The notes: a model not told the origin generated them from the sequence alone. 29,419 bases of DNA from CAYSXY01 sp964435165 (GCA_964435165.1 CAYSXY010000025.1:1-29419), one strand, 5' to 3'; positions 8,025 through 17,083 are shown, counted from the first letter of the stretch. A program made the numbers and translations.

Positions 8025-9562
8025 GCAGCGCAGGCGGGAGCGTTATTCAATCCGTGAGACTCTATACCCGCCCGCGGATGCTGGCGGTGTTTTTTTTCGG
8101 TGTTGCGAGCGGGTTGCCGCTAGCATTGTCAGGCAGCACGCTCAGTGCCTGGCTGTATCGCACCGGGGTGAGTTTTGAATCGATCGGTTTGTTTTCGGTG
8201 CTTGGGGTGCCCTATGCCTTGAAATTTGTCTGGGCGCCGCTGATTGATTCGGTGCATCTGCCGTTTCTTACCGGGCGTTTTGGGCGGCGACGCGGCTGGT
8301 TGTTCTTTGTGCAAGGATTGCTGGTACTGGCGTTGCTGGGCCTGGCCAGTTCGTCACCTGAGCAGAGCTTGTGGCTGACGGCCTGGTTTGCCTTTCTCGT
8401 GGCATTATGTTCCGCGACACAAGATATCGTGATCGATGCCTATCGGGTTGAATTATTGCCGGAAGATGAGCAGGGCGCCGGGGCGGCAACGGTGGTGCTC
8501 GGCTATCGCCTTGGCATGTGGGTGTCACTTGGTGGGGCACTGATTTTGGCTGGATTTCTACCCTGGCCGGTGGTGTTTATGCTGATGATCATCCCGTTAC
8601 TCTTGGGCAGTGTCACGGCGCTGTTGATAGGTGAGCCGCATCCACGCGTCCGTCCCGATGTGGATCGTGATACCAGCCTGACCCCGGAATCAGCCCGGCG
8701 GCTCAAACGGGCGCGGGGCTGGGCATTGCTGACTTTGCTTGCATTAGTGACGATATTGTCGATCTCCAGCCTGCATGAGACGCTGGGCTGGTTTGAGTTA
8801 AGGCGCAGTTTGGCGCTCTACTTAGGTGGTTTTGCGGTGGTGGCGCTGCTCTTGCTGGTGACGCTGTTCATGGTGCCAGCGAGGCAGACAGAGCGCCTGC
8901 ACCCGGCCCGGCAGTGGATGTTAACCTCTTTCCTGGCGCCTTTTGCTGATTTTATGGGACGAGAAGGCTGGCGTACGATTTTACTATTCGTGTTGCTGTT
9001 TAAATTTGGCGATGCCTTCTCCATGGCCATGCTCAATCCCTTTTTGCTTGATATTGGCTTCAGCGAGGCCGATATCGGCTTCGCGTCCGGCACGCTTGGT
9101 ATTGTTACCGGATCCATTGGCGTGGTGCTGGGCGGGGTGATGGTCTCGCGGCTTGGCTTGATTTCATCGCTTTGGATCTCCGGTATTCTGCAAATTATCA
9201 CGAATCTGGCCTTTGTGGTGCAGGCGCAAATGGGCGCGGAGTTGTGGTTGCTCTACATCACGATCACGGCGGACAGTGTCAGTGGCGGGATGGGGACGGC
9301 TGCTTTTATCGCCTTTATCAGCCGTTTGTGTAATTTGCATTTCACTGCGACACAATATGCCCTGCTCAGTTCCTTTGCGGCCGTTGGGCGGACAATGCTT
9401 AATGCCAGTGCCGGTTTTTTTGTTACACCGCTGGGATGGGAAGGGTTTTTTGTGCTGGCATTAGTGCTGGCCGTGCCCGGTGTATTGCTTTTATTGAGGG
9501 TGCGTCATTATGTGGTGGAGCATTCCAGTCCGTCTAAAAATGAACAAAAGCCTGAATGTTGA
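8021..9562 (+). CDS. AmpG-like MFS permease (muropeptide transporter family)
   Basis: A 513-residue major facilitator with about 12-14 membrane helices. It matches the AmpG branch: the early YTRPRMLAVFFFGVASGLPL segment, GVPYALKFVWAPLID, the GRRRGW loop, the ATQDIVIDAYRVELL motif and GYRLGMW. AmpG proteins import anhydro-muropeptides from the periplasm for cell-wall recycling and can affect beta-lactamase induction; the substrate here is inferred from family only. Translation starts at GTG 8021, overlapping the stop of the coiled-coil gene by 4 bases. No ampD- or nagZ-type recycling gene is nearby. A hydrophilic loop at about 205-230 separates the two helix bundles. The tail is charged and cytoplasmic-looking. 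Confidence 0.88.
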   Translation: MSSAGGSVIQSVRLYTRPRMLAVFFFGVASGLPLALSGSTLSAWLYRTGVSFESIGLFSVLGVPYALKFVWAPLIDSVHLPFLTGRFGRRRGWLFFVQGLLVLALLGLASSSPEQSLWLTAWFAFLVALCSATQDIVIDAYRVELLPEDEQGAGAATVVLGYRLGMWVSLGGALILAGFLPWPVVFMLMIIPLLLGSVTALLIGEPHPRVRPDVDRDTSLTPESARRLKRARGWALLTLLALVTILSISSLHETLGWFELRRSLALYLGGFAVVALLLLVTLFMVPARQTERLHPARQWMLTSFLAPFADFMGREGWRTILLFVLLFKFGDAFSMAMLNPFLLDIGFSEADIGFASGTLGIVTGSIGVVLGGVMVSRLGLISSLWISGILQIITNLAFVVQAQMGAELWLLYITITADSVSGGMGTAAFIAFISRLCNLHFTATQYALLSSFAAVGRTMLNASAGFFVTPLGWEGFFVLALVLAVPGVLLLLRVRHYVVEHSSPSKNEQKPEC

Positions 9563-9821
9563 ATGGTTAGGCTCTGTTAAGATTTGAATCATGATTGTCT
9601 TTGGATGCTTTTTTGCTGCAAATGCCTTTTGATTTATTCGAAATAGAACCACTATTACTCAAAATCTCAAGGCCTTTTCGCTTAAAAATTATCTCAAACC
9701 CATGTCATTCTCAAATCTCAATAGAGCCTAGTAAGTAATAAAACTGAAACGAACTTCTAACTGAAATGCAATGAAATTATCGTATCTTATGTGTCCATCA
9801 TGACAATAAAGGCACAGAAAG
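9563..9821 (+). promoter_or_regulatory. AT-rich leader upstream of the porin with repeated ATCTCAA
   Basis: 259 bases with no credible gene. The heptamer ATCTCAA occurs at 9664-9670, 9691-9697 and 9715-9721, with TTCTCAA at 9708-9714, all on the same strand within 58 bases. This may be an operator or merely an AT-rich coincidence. AAGG at 9809-9812 serves as the ribosome-binding site of the porin. I could not identify a convincing Fur box or a strong -35/-10 pair. Confidence 0.3.
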
Positions 9822-11240
9822 ATGATACGAATGCTGATGCGCCATTGCGCCCTTGTGACGATGATTGCGTTTGCTATATTTCCGCTTACGTCGAATGCAG
9901 AGGAGCTTTCGCAGGAATCGCTCGATACGCTCCGCCAGCAGGTGCAGCAACTTCAGCAACAGATTATGCATCTGGAGCGAAAGCTGGAACATAATACAGC
10001 CCGCGACAAAGAAGAACGGGCGGTGGCCGTGCAGGCCGCGGTCAAGGCCGAGCATGCGTTAGATAAAGCGGAGAATGCCGGCGGGATGCTTCGCACCAGC
10101 ACCTCTTATGCCGATGATATGCTGCATTTGCAGCGCTGGGTGGTGGGCAAGAACCGTCGTCAGCTCATGGCCGTGCAGAATGGCGAATTGGATCCAGGCC
10201 ATGTGTATTTGAGTGGCATGCTCAAAGGCACCCTGATGGCTGAGACCACCAATGAAACGGGCAAATTCCCCATTCTGTCGCGCTTTCCCAATCAACATTC
10301 CGGCGATAGCGGAACGCGGGCTGTGATTCAACTGGCGGCGTTAGGTGTAACCGTGCCTGTGAATGACTGGCTGACCGCCTACAGCCAGATTGAGTATACG
10401 GAGACTGAATATCCGGGGCAGGAAGAGCTGCAAATGCGCAAAGCATTTGTGACGATCGGTAATCTCGATGAAAGCCCTTTTTATGGATTTTTTGGCCGCA
10501 ACAGCATCGATTTTGGTCGAATGGAGAGCTACAACCCGTTTACGCATACGATGAATAATCACTATTTCCAGGCAGTGAGCGATGACCCGGTGATTGGTGT
10601 CGGCTATTATGATCATGGCTGGGATGTGGTGCTGACTGGCATTAATGGCGGGCGGCAGCTACGCGTGGCGGATAATGAAGAAACCGACCAGATGAGCAAT
10701 TTTGCCATCAACCTGCGTAAGAGCTTTGAGGTGTGGGATGACGCGTTTTTGCATCTGGGTGGTGGCTATCTTTACAGCACCATTTATAATCGCGATTTTA
10801 CCCACCACACGCGTGGAGACTTGGTGGGGGCGCCGGTTAATCAGCTAGTGCGCAATGGGGCCTATGATCTGAATATTGAGTTGAATACTCCTTCATTTGA
10901 CGTGATGGCGGAATTCACCCAAACAGAACGTCGCTGGCCGGCGACTGATTGGCAGGTGACGGCTATCACCGGTCAGGCGGCCTGGAAGCATATGGTGTAT
11001 GCCCGCCCGGCTAAACTCTCGCTGGTCTTCGGCTATGGTGAGCAGGGCGATGATGGCACCGAGTTTGAGCGGATGATTCAGGCGGTGACCGGTTATGAAG
11101 TCCGGGTGTTTGAGAATCTCTATCTCGGTGCGGAATATCTCTATAATGACGGGTTCGTGCCGCTGGTGAATATCACGCAAGTCTCGGACCGTGACGTGCA
11201 GACGCACACGCTGGTTGTGGGTGGGCGCCTGATTTTTTAA
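9822..11240 (+). CDS. Outer-membrane beta-barrel porin, LbtU-like
   Basis: A 472-residue protein with a signal peptide (about 1-26, ending near SNA-EE). A glutamine-rich coiled coil follows (about 33-60, QQVQQLQQQIMHLERKL), then a region of alternating beta strands ending in phenylalanine, the usual C-terminal residue of outer-membrane barrels. The layout (periplasmic coiled coil plus barrel) and segments such as YGFFGRNSIDFGRMESYNPF resemble LbtU-family siderophore porins, first described in Legionella. Substrate specificity is not proven and general diffusion is possible. ATG 9822 has AAGG 9 bases upstream; ATG 9831 would also give a signal peptide. It stands alone between spacers of 259 and 117 bases. 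Confidence 0.78.
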   Translation: MIRMLMRHCALVTMIAFAIFPLTSNAEELSQESLDTLRQQVQQLQQQIMHLERKLEHNTARDKEERAVAVQAAVKAEHALDKAENAGGMLRTSTSYADDMLHLQRWVVGKNRRQLMAVQNGELDPGHVYLSGMLKGTLMAETTNETGKFPILSRFPNQHSGDSGTRAVIQLAALGVTVPVNDWLTAYSQIEYTETEYPGQEELQMRKAFVTIGNLDESPFYGFFGRNSIDFGRMESYNPFTHTMNNHYFQAVSDDPVIGVGYYDHGWDVVLTGINGGRQLRVADNEETDQMSNFAINLRKSFEVWDDAFLHLGGGYLYSTIYNRDFTHHTRGDLVGAPVNQLVRNGAYDLNIELNTPSFDVMAEFTQTERRWPATDWQVTAITGQAAWKHMVYARPAKLSLVFGYGEQGDDGTEFERMIQAVTGYEVRVFENLYLGAEYLYNDGFVPLVNITQVSDRDVQTHTLVVGGRLIF

Positions 11241-11357
11241 CAAGCACCGTTTGTATCGTTTATAGTGCGCTGTGCCATAAGTAGCGTTTGATTTCCGGTA
11301 CAATTCCTTCTAAAGCGTTGCTGTCTTTATTCATCCCTCAAGACAGGATTATGACTC

Positions 11358-12473
11358 ATGCTCATTGGTGTGCCGAAGGAAATTAAAAATCGTGAATATC
11401 GGGTCAGCATCTCCCCCGCAGGTGTCGCGGAGTTGGTGATGCATGGGCACCAGGTGATTGTCGAGACCAAAGCCGGTTATGATGTGGGGTTTGACGACAA
11501 GGAATATCAAACCGCCGGGGCGTTAATCGCCAGCACGGCTGATGAAGTCTATGGCCGCGCCGACATGATTGTGAAGGTGAAGGAGCCGCAGGAAGTGGAG
11601 TGCAAGATGCTGCGCGAAGGGCAGGTCATTTTCTGTTACCTGCATCTGGCAGCGGATCCCAAACAGGCGGAGCTTCTTAAAGAAAGCAAATCGGTGGCGA
11701 TTGCGTTCGAGACGGTAACGGCCAATGATGGCAGCCTGCCGTTGCTGGCGCCGATGAGTCAGGTGGCCGGGCGTTTGTCCGTGCAGGCCGGGGCGAATGC
11801 CCTTGAGATGCGTCAGGGTGGGCGCGGGGTGTTACTCAGCGGTGTGACTGGCGTGCCAGCGGGTAAGGTGACGATTATCGGCGGTGGGGTGGTCGGCCTC
11901 AATGCTGCCAAAGTTGCCGTGGGCATGGGAGCACGGGTGACGATTCTTGATAAATCCCTGCCACGTTTATCTTATTTGGATGATATTTTCGGCTCGCGTA
12001 TTACGACGGTCTATTCCACCCTGCAAAGCCTTGAGAAATATATCTATGAGGCCGATCTGGTGATTGGCGCGGTCTTGATTCCGGGTGCGTCGGCGCCAAA
12101 GCTGATTCAAAAACGTCATTTGAAAAAAATGAAGCGTGGCGCGGTGATTGCCGATGTGGCGATTGATCAGGGCGGATGTGCTGAGACGAGTAAGGCGACG
12201 ACGCATGATGATCCGGTCTATGAGGTGGATGGCGTCATTCATTATTGTGTAGCCAATATGCCGGCGGCGGCAGCGCGCACTTCATCGCAGGCGTTGGAGC
12301 ATGCGACGCTGCCTTACACTATTGCACTGGCCAATAAAGGTTTCCGTCAGGCGCTGCGTGATGACAAGCATCTGATGAACGGGCTGAATGTATGTGGCGG
12401 CCGCATTACCCATGCCGCCGTAGCTGAGGCGCTCGGTGATGAGGCTGTCTCGCCCTCCATGGTCCTTGGCTAA
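11358..12473 (+). CDS. ald: Alanine dehydrogenase
   Basis: A 371-residue NAD-dependent alanine dehydrogenase, which interconverts L-alanine with pyruvate and ammonia. It starts with the family motif MLIGVPKEIKNREYRV. The substrate-binding K75 (in VKVKEP) and catalytic H96 (in YLHLA) fall at the same numbers as in well-studied homologues. The Rossmann motif GGGVVG is at 175-180, and VAIDQGGCAETS and YCVANMPAA follow. The length equals the family norm. AGGA at 11345-11348 is well placed for the ATG at 11358. It is preceded by a 117-base spacer and followed by 63 bases before the GST gene; no classical terminator was seen. Confidence 0.97.
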   Translation: MLIGVPKEIKNREYRVSISPAGVAELVMHGHQVIVETKAGYDVGFDDKEYQTAGALIASTADEVYGRADMIVKVKEPQEVECKMLREGQVIFCYLHLAADPKQAELLKESKSVAIAFETVTANDGSLPLLAPMSQVAGRLSVQAGANALEMRQGGRGVLLSGVTGVPAGKVTIIGGGVVGLNAAKVAVGMGARVTILDKSLPRLSYLDDIFGSRITTVYSTLQSLEKYIYEADLVIGAVLIPGASAPKLIQKRHLKKMKRGAVIADVAIDQGGCAETSKATTHDDPVYEVDGVIHYCVANMPAAAARTSSQALEHATLPYTIALANKGFRQALRDDKHLMNGLNVCGGRITHAAVAEALGDEAVSPSMVLG

Positions 12474-12536
12474 CATTCTCTATCTATTTTCTGCAGCTCT
12501 CGGTTTTTTTATTGTGGTGTGTGAGGAGTTTTCATC

Positions 12537-13139
12537 ATGACCATGACACTCTATTATTCCGAAGCATCGCCCTATGCGAGGCGGGTGCGGGCGGTGGCGA
12601 TTGAAAAACAGCTGGCACTAACATTAGTGCCGGTTATCACGACGGACAATGACCCTGACTTTCTGGCGGTAAATCCGACGGGTAAGATTCCAGCACTGGT
12701 GACGGATGAAGGGGTGCATTACACTGAAAGTGGAGTGATTAGTGCTTATCTTGACCATGTTGGGCAAGGTGAGCCGCTGATTCCACAAAGCCCCGAGGCA
12801 CGGCTGGCGATGTGGCGGCGGGAAGCGCTGGCGCAAGGGGTGATGGATCATGCTGTGCGGTTGACGATGGAAGGTAAGCGGCCAGAAGCGACGCAATGGC
12901 AGGAATGGAAAACCCGGCAAGAGGCGGCGATTATGCGTACGCTGGCGCTGTTAGAATCAGAGGCAGACATTATATCAGAGCGTCTTACCCTGTTTCATGT
13001 CACCCTTGGTTGCGCGCTGGGTTATCTTGATTTACGGCATGAACATTTGAATTGGCGCGATGCATGCCCCGGCTTAGCCAATTGGTTTGCTGTTTTCGCT
13101 ACTCGCCCTTGCATGACAGAGACAGTCGCGAGGCTGTAG
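12537..13139 (+). CDS. Glutathione S-transferase family protein
   Basis: A 200-residue GST-fold protein. The thioredoxin-like N-terminal domain starts LYYSEASPYARRVR, with S11 as the likely thiol-activating residue and no active-site cysteine. The cis-proline is in GKIPAL (P52), and the glutathione gamma-glutamyl-binding pair E64-S65 (TESGVI) is present. The helical C-terminal domain fills residues 85-200. GAGGAG at 12523-12528 places the ATG at 12537. Substrate unknown; members detoxify electrophiles or act in bacterial catabolism. It ends 67 bases from the convergent unknown gene. Confidence 0.88.
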   Translation: MTMTLYYSEASPYARRVRAVAIEKQLALTLVPVITTDNDPDFLAVNPTGKIPALVTDEGVHYTESGVISAYLDHVGQGEPLIPQSPEARLAMWRREALAQGVMDHAVRLTMEGKRPEATQWQEWKTRQEAAIMRTLALLESEADIISERLTLFHVTLGCALGYLDLRHEHLNWRDACPGLANWFAVFATRPCMTETVARL

Positions 13140-13186
13140 CGACACCATCCTTCTCTTAGCGCAAACGCCTATAGGTGCCGAATTAT

Positions 13187-13205
13187 TTGGTCAACCGTTG
13201 ACCAA
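13187..13205. terminator. Perfect inverted repeat between convergent genes
   Basis: TTGGTCAA / TTGACCAA, an 8-bp stem with loop CCG, directly beyond the stop of the 623-residue unknown gene and 47 bases after the GST gene. Its position suits a bidirectional terminator, although neither side has a clear T-run. Confidence 0.4.
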
Positions 13206-13206
13206 C

Positions 13207-15078
13207 TCAGGCCGCAACCGCTTCCGTGGCAAATTGATGGCGTTGCTTCATGGCGGCATCGGTGATGTCATGATCCTGAGTTGTATGTAATGGTTGTCGT
13301 TCAGCAATGACGGCATCAATTAACATCAGATCACGTGAGAGTTGCTTGATATCTTGTCGGTTGCCGCGCCCCAGCAGGTGGTTCATCAATCCGAAGATAC
13401 CGGCCCCAATGCCGATAGATGAGGCAACGCTAAAGACCTGCTGACGTTTTTGTATAACAACTGCCTCGTCACGCCGTGCTTCTAGCTCTCCCGGTTTAAT
13501 TTCCGTTGTATCTGCTTTGGGGGCGCCTTCATATTCTCTACTGCCATCATAGATATTATGTTGCTGATTCCAGTGGTTAAGTTTGCCGGCTTCTCTGTTT
13601 GCGAGGTATTCGGTGCCTATTCGTTGTTCTTCGTTATTTGCTGAGTTGGGATTAAACCCAAAATGAATCCCGTCACGTCGTGCTGCAACTAAATCTCTCC
13701 GATATGTTTTATAATCCGGATGTGATGAATCAATAGCTCGGTTTTTTGGAATATAGGTTGGGTAGCATCCTTCCATTTGGCCACAGCCTTGGCATCCAGC
13801 GCAATTCCATGCCAGCGCATGATCATCAGGTGGCTCTGTTTCCAGATCGGCCACTTGCCAAAAATTTCTCCGTGCAGCGTTGAATTTGAGTGTAGCGGCA
13901 ACGTCTGAGCCTTCTTCTTCTGCCTTTTTTGCCGTAATAATATCCTCTTCACGCTCAGCTATGATTTCTTGCTGGCGCTTGAGGTAGGTTTGCCGCTGGC
14001 CCATAAAGGCAAGCAGGCCGGTGGCGATTCCGGTTGCAGCAGTGGCGGCGCGCGCAAACAAGTTCGGTGGCTGGTTTTTCAGGCGATCGATATGATGGCT
14101 CACCTTATTACGCATGATTTCGAGGCTGTTCATATCGCGTAATTGTAGTTCGGCAATACTATCATGGTAGCCGCATATACCAGAGAGCGACTGGTCAGAG
14201 AGATCTGTCTCCTGATGGCGTTTGAAACGCGAAAAAATAAAAGGCAGCGAGCCGATGATCGCGGGAATGGCACAACACGCCGCGGCCAATGGCAAGGATG
14301 CGGCACTATATGCGCTGTAATCCAGCTTTTTATTGGCTGTGCAACTGCCTGGGGCTTTACCAAGCAGGGCCGTGATGACAGAGCCAGGGCCGTTTGCTTC
14401 TAATCGACGCATATCTACAGTGTCCAGCCCTACTACGGCCGAGAGAAATTGGATAGCATGGCCAATGCCGGGCAAAATGGCAGGTAGTGCCACCACCACG
14501 CCAAATAATTGTGAGAGCGTTTGCACCGCTCCGCCAATCATTCCATTGCCACCAGCCTGTCGTTCCAGCTCTTGAATGCCGGAGCCTGCATAGTGTCCCG
14601 CCACGATGATGCCGCCTGATGCAATGGCATTGCTTAATTGTCCTTCACGTAGGGTGAAGCCCATATCGAAAAAGTCACCTAGCTTATTGGTGATCGATTT
14701 GAGTGCCGGATGTTCAGGATCCATGTCGCGAAAAGGCTGCCCAACATTCGGCAAGTGACTTAACATGGCGGCTGTTGCGCCAGAAATACCATAGGTCTCT
14801 TCGTGTAATTTTGTTTTTGGTAGCTTATGAGCCAACCCCCAGCGGTTCCAGCTGTTGCGAATCAAGGGGCAGCAATTGAAGTCACCCAGAAAATCAAGAT
14901 ATTGTGAACCAACGCCCAGCCGGTCTAGCGCATAAGGGGAGAGTACCAGCGCGCCAATGCCAACGGCCCCTAACGCACTGTTGACCAGTTCCTGTATATG
15001 CCCGGAATGCTCGCCCTCTAGTGGAACGATCACTTCCTGACTATGCAGAACGTTAGGGGTGGTGTGATCAATCCCCAT
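13207..15078 (-). CDS. Unknown multi-segment membrane protein with a CxxCxxCx5C cluster
   Basis: A 623-residue protein I do not recognise. Hydrophobic, Ala/Gly-rich segments lie at about 29-50, 151-168, 178-220, 255-283, 342-359 and 547-568, so it is probably membrane-associated, without a classical signal peptide. Residues 361-390 are charged and coiled-coil-like. A cysteine cluster C426, C429, C432, C438 (CxxCxxCx5C) lies in the soluble part after it and could bind an iron-sulfur cluster or zinc. Further cysteine pairs are at 69-70 and 268-269. The C-terminal tail is hydrophilic. Its start is 10 bases after the stop of the gene at 15089-15550, so the two form an operon. The open frame spans 1.87 kb on the strand opposite the GST gene. 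Function is not inferred. Confidence 0.75.
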   Translation of the reverse strand: MGIDHTTPNVLHSQEVIVPLEGEHSGHIQELVNSALGAVGIGALVLSPYALDRLGVGSQYLDFLGDFNCCPLIRNSWNRWGLAHKLPKTKLHEETYGISGATAAMLSHLPNVGQPFRDMDPEHPALKSITNKLGDFFDMGFTLREGQLSNAIASGGIIVAGHYAGSGIQELERQAGGNGMIGGAVQTLSQLFGVVVALPAILPGIGHAIQFLSAVVGLDTVDMRRLEANGPGSVITALLGKAPGSCTANKKLDYSAYSAASLPLAAACCAIPAIIGSLPFIFSRFKRHQETDLSDQSLSGICGYHDSIAELQLRDMNSLEIMRNKVSHHIDRLKNQPPNLFARAATAATGIATGLLAFMGQRQTYLKRQQEIIAEREEDIITAKKAEEEGSDVAATLKFNAARRNFWQVADLETEPPDDHALAWNCAGCQGCGQMEGCYPTYIPKNRAIDSSHPDYKTYRRDLVAARRDGIHFGFNPNSANNEEQRIGTEYLANREAGKLNHWNQQHNIYDGSREYEGAPKADTTEIKPGELEARRDEAVVIQKRQQVFSVASSIGIGAGIFGLMNHLLGRGNRQDIKQLSRDLMLIDAVIAERQPLHTTQDHDITDAAMKQRHQFATEAVAA

Positions 15079-15088
15079 AGATAGAGAC

Positions 15089-15550
15089 TCAGCCTAGTTC
15101 AGACAAGACCGGCTCAACATGCGTTTTCATGGCTGCGCGAGCCTGCTCGTTTGTTGAGCATCCACCCTGCAACAGCTGGTCGCTGGTTGTACCCTCAATC
15201 AGTGTTTCCAAACTAATATCAAGCTCATGCATCAGGTAATTTGTTAGATGTGCGGTGTAAGCAATAGCAAATTCGCGCGCCTCGGGATTGCTGTTAATAT
15301 CACAGCATTGACCATTTAGCGCGCCGGCGCAGCAGATACGTGTTAGGTAATCCGTATTATTATACGGAGGTGTTGTTGTGAAATAGGCAACGAGTTGACG
15401 GCCTGCCTCAGCAGGAGATACTGACATTGTTTTGGCATCAAAATTCGGTGCGAAAACAGATATCATTTCAGCATCAGGATTGTCGCGCAGCACATTGCTT
15501 TTTTTTAGGGCATTAATGACGCTATCGTCGTAGCTCGTGTAATCAGTCAT
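15089..15550 (-). CDS. Unknown soluble protein with paired cysteines
   Basis: A 153-residue acidic protein with no signal peptide or membrane helix. It has two cysteine pairs eight residues apart (C73-C74 and C82-C83, in ICCAGALNGQCC) and a single C131. The C-terminal half looks helical. I recognise no family. It is the first gene of a two-gene minus-strand operon with the large membrane protein 10 bases downstream. An AGGA-like element precedes the ATG at 15550 at rather long spacing, so the start is only moderately secure. Cysteine enrichment in both proteins suggests a shared metal or redox role, but this is inference. Confidence 0.65.
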   Translation of the reverse strand: MTDYTSYDDSVINALKKSNVLRDNPDAEMISVFAPNFDAKTMSVSPAEAGRQLVAYFTTTPPYNNTDYLTRICCAGALNGQCCDINSNPEAREFAIAYTAHLTNYLMHELDISLETLIEGTTSDQLLQGGCSTNEQARAAMKTHVEPVLSELG

Positions 15551-15675
15551 CGCTATGGTGAATTCCTATTATTGATTATGCATTGTGTTCGAAAATGGCA
15601 TTTAGATAGAGGAATTAAAAAATAAATCAATCGAATCAGGGCATATACTGCTTTGTTTCAGGCGTTATTCTGTAG
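15551..15675. other. AT-rich spacer between hemF and the unknown operon
   Basis: 125 bases between the hemF stop and the start of the unknown two-gene operon, both on the minus strand. It should hold the operon promoter; I see no clear -35/-10 pair or hairpin. Confidence 0.4.
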
Positions 15676-16605
15676 TTATGGCCATTTGGCTTCAGGCGGG
15701 AGTGACATGAGAATTGCCTCAGTGTTGCCGCCGGTGGCGAGGCCGAATTTGGTGCCCCGGTCATAGACGAGATTGAATTCGGCATAGCGACCACGGCGAA
15801 TGAGTTGATGCTCTCGCTCATCGGCGGTCCATGGGGTGTGCATATGCAGGCGCACCAGGGCGGTGAAGGTTTCTAAAAAGGTGCGGCCGACATCCTGGGT
15901 GAAGGAAAAATCATTCTCCCATTGATCGGTGTTGAGATAATCGTAAAAAATGCCGCCAACGCCACGCGATTCATTGCGGTGTTTGATGAAAAAATATTCA
16001 TCGCACCATTTGGAGAATTTCGGGTAGTAGTCAGGGTCATGCCGGTCACAGCAGCTTTTAAGCTGATCGTGGAAGAAGGTGGTGTCCTGCTTGTCGGGGT
16101 AAATCGGGTTTAAATCCGCTCCGCCGCCGAACCACGTTTTGGTGGTGGTGATAAAGCGTGTGTTCATATGCACGGCCGGCACATGCGGTGACTGCATATG
16201 GGCCACCAGCGAAATGCCGCTGGCCCAAAAGGATGGGTCTTTATCCGCGCCCGGAATATGGGCAGCGAATTCCGGCGTGAACTGACCATAGACAGTGGAG
16301 ATGTTTACCCCGACTTTTTCAAACACTCGTCCTCTCATGACAGACATTTCACCGCCGCCGCCATCACCACCAGATGGGTCCGGCCGTTGCCATGTTTTGC
16401 GCTCGAACATACCGGCCGGTTTGTCATGCAGCGGGTCATGCTCGCCGACATCCTGCTCTATTTCTTCAAAGGCCTCGCAGATATGGTCGCGCAACTCACG
16501 GAACCACTCACTGGCACGGCTGCGGTGATTTTCCAGAATGCTTTCGTCCATGGCGGCATTTCCCTCATCTCTATCGTGTGATGCATGGGCGGTGGAGGCA
16601 GTCAT
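15676..16605 (-). CDS. hemF: Oxygen-dependent coproporphyrinogen III oxidase
   Basis: A 309-residue HemF, which decarboxylates coproporphyrinogen III to protoporphyrinogen IX using O2 in the cytoplasm. Family stretches are in order: the GGGGEMSVMRGRVFEKVGVN block, the HMNTRF segment, WFGGGADLNPIYP, the HDPDYYPKFSKWCDEYFFI region, GVGGIFYDYL, and the ending RRGRYAEFNLVYDRGTKFGL. The start at 16605 is chosen over the longer frame from 16683 because AAAGGAAG lies just upstream and the longer form would overlap trmL. It follows trmL by 13 bases on the same strand. Its presence indicates aerobic heme synthesis, which fits the bc1 complex and the heme oxygenase in the same window. Confidence 0.96.
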   Translation of the reverse strand: MTASTAHASHDRDEGNAAMDESILENHRSRASEWFRELRDHICEAFEEIEQDVGEHDPLHDKPAGMFERKTWQRPDPSGGDGGGGEMSVMRGRVFEKVGVNISTVYGQFTPEFAAHIPGADKDPSFWASGISLVAHMQSPHVPAVHMNTRFITTTKTWFGGGADLNPIYPDKQDTTFFHDQLKSCCDRHDPDYYPKFSKWCDEYFFIKHRNESRGVGGIFYDYLNTDQWENDFSFTQDVGRTFLETFTALVRLHMHTPWTADEREHQLIRRGRYAEFNLVYDRGTKFGLATGGNTEAILMSLPPEAKWP

Positions 16606-16618
16606 GTGGTACTTCCTT

Positions 16619-17083
16619 TCATTGTGACATTCCGTCGAGGCAGCCAAGCTGGCGCAGGGCTTCCCCTGTGACCATGGCGGCACTCATTGCGACATTGAGT
16701 GAGCGTGTGCCCGGCTGCATGGGAATGGACAGGCGCTTATCTGCTGTGCGATGCACCTCGTCCGGCACCCCGGCGGATTCGCGACCAAATAGCATTATAT
16801 CACCGGCTTTGAATCGATGATTGATATATGTCATGTCGGCGCGGGTTGTCATTAACAGTAAGCGGTTGGATGCATAGCTGTGGCAAAATTGTTCCCAACT
16901 TGCGTGGCGGATCATCTCGACCTTATCCATATAATCCATCCCGGCACGGCGCAGGCGCCTGTCGTCGAGTGGAAACCCGCACGGTTCGATAATATCAATG
17001 GGCACGCCCAGGCACGCGCCCAGGCGAAGGATGGTGCCGAGATTCTGTGCAATGTCCGGTTGGTAGAGAGCAAGGCGGATCAT
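16619..17083 (-). CDS. trmL: tRNA (cytidine/uridine-34 2'-O)-methyltransferase
   Basis: A 154-residue SPOUT-class methyltransferase of the TrmL family, which 2'-O-methylates the wobble base of certain leucine tRNAs. It starts MIRLALYQPDIAQNLGTILR. The SAM-binding knot motifs are visible as MLFGRESAGVP in the middle and IPMQPGTRSLNVAMSAAM near the end; length and order match the family. It is divergent from petA across 276 bases and co-directional with hemF. This hemF-trmL / pet neighbourhood is common in alphaproteobacteria. Confidence 0.95.
   Translation of the reverse strand: MIRLALYQPDIAQNLGTILRLGACLGVPIDIIEPCGFPLDDRRLRRAGMDYMDKVEMIRHASWEQFCHSYASNRLLLMTTRADMTYINHRFKAGDIMLFGRESAGVPDEVHRTADKRLSIPMQPGTRSLNVAMSAAMVTGEALRQLGCLDGMSQ

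Noticed and set aside
16606..16683. N-terminal extension of HemF
   Set aside because: It overlaps the end of trmL, while ATG 16605 has a good ribosome-binding site.
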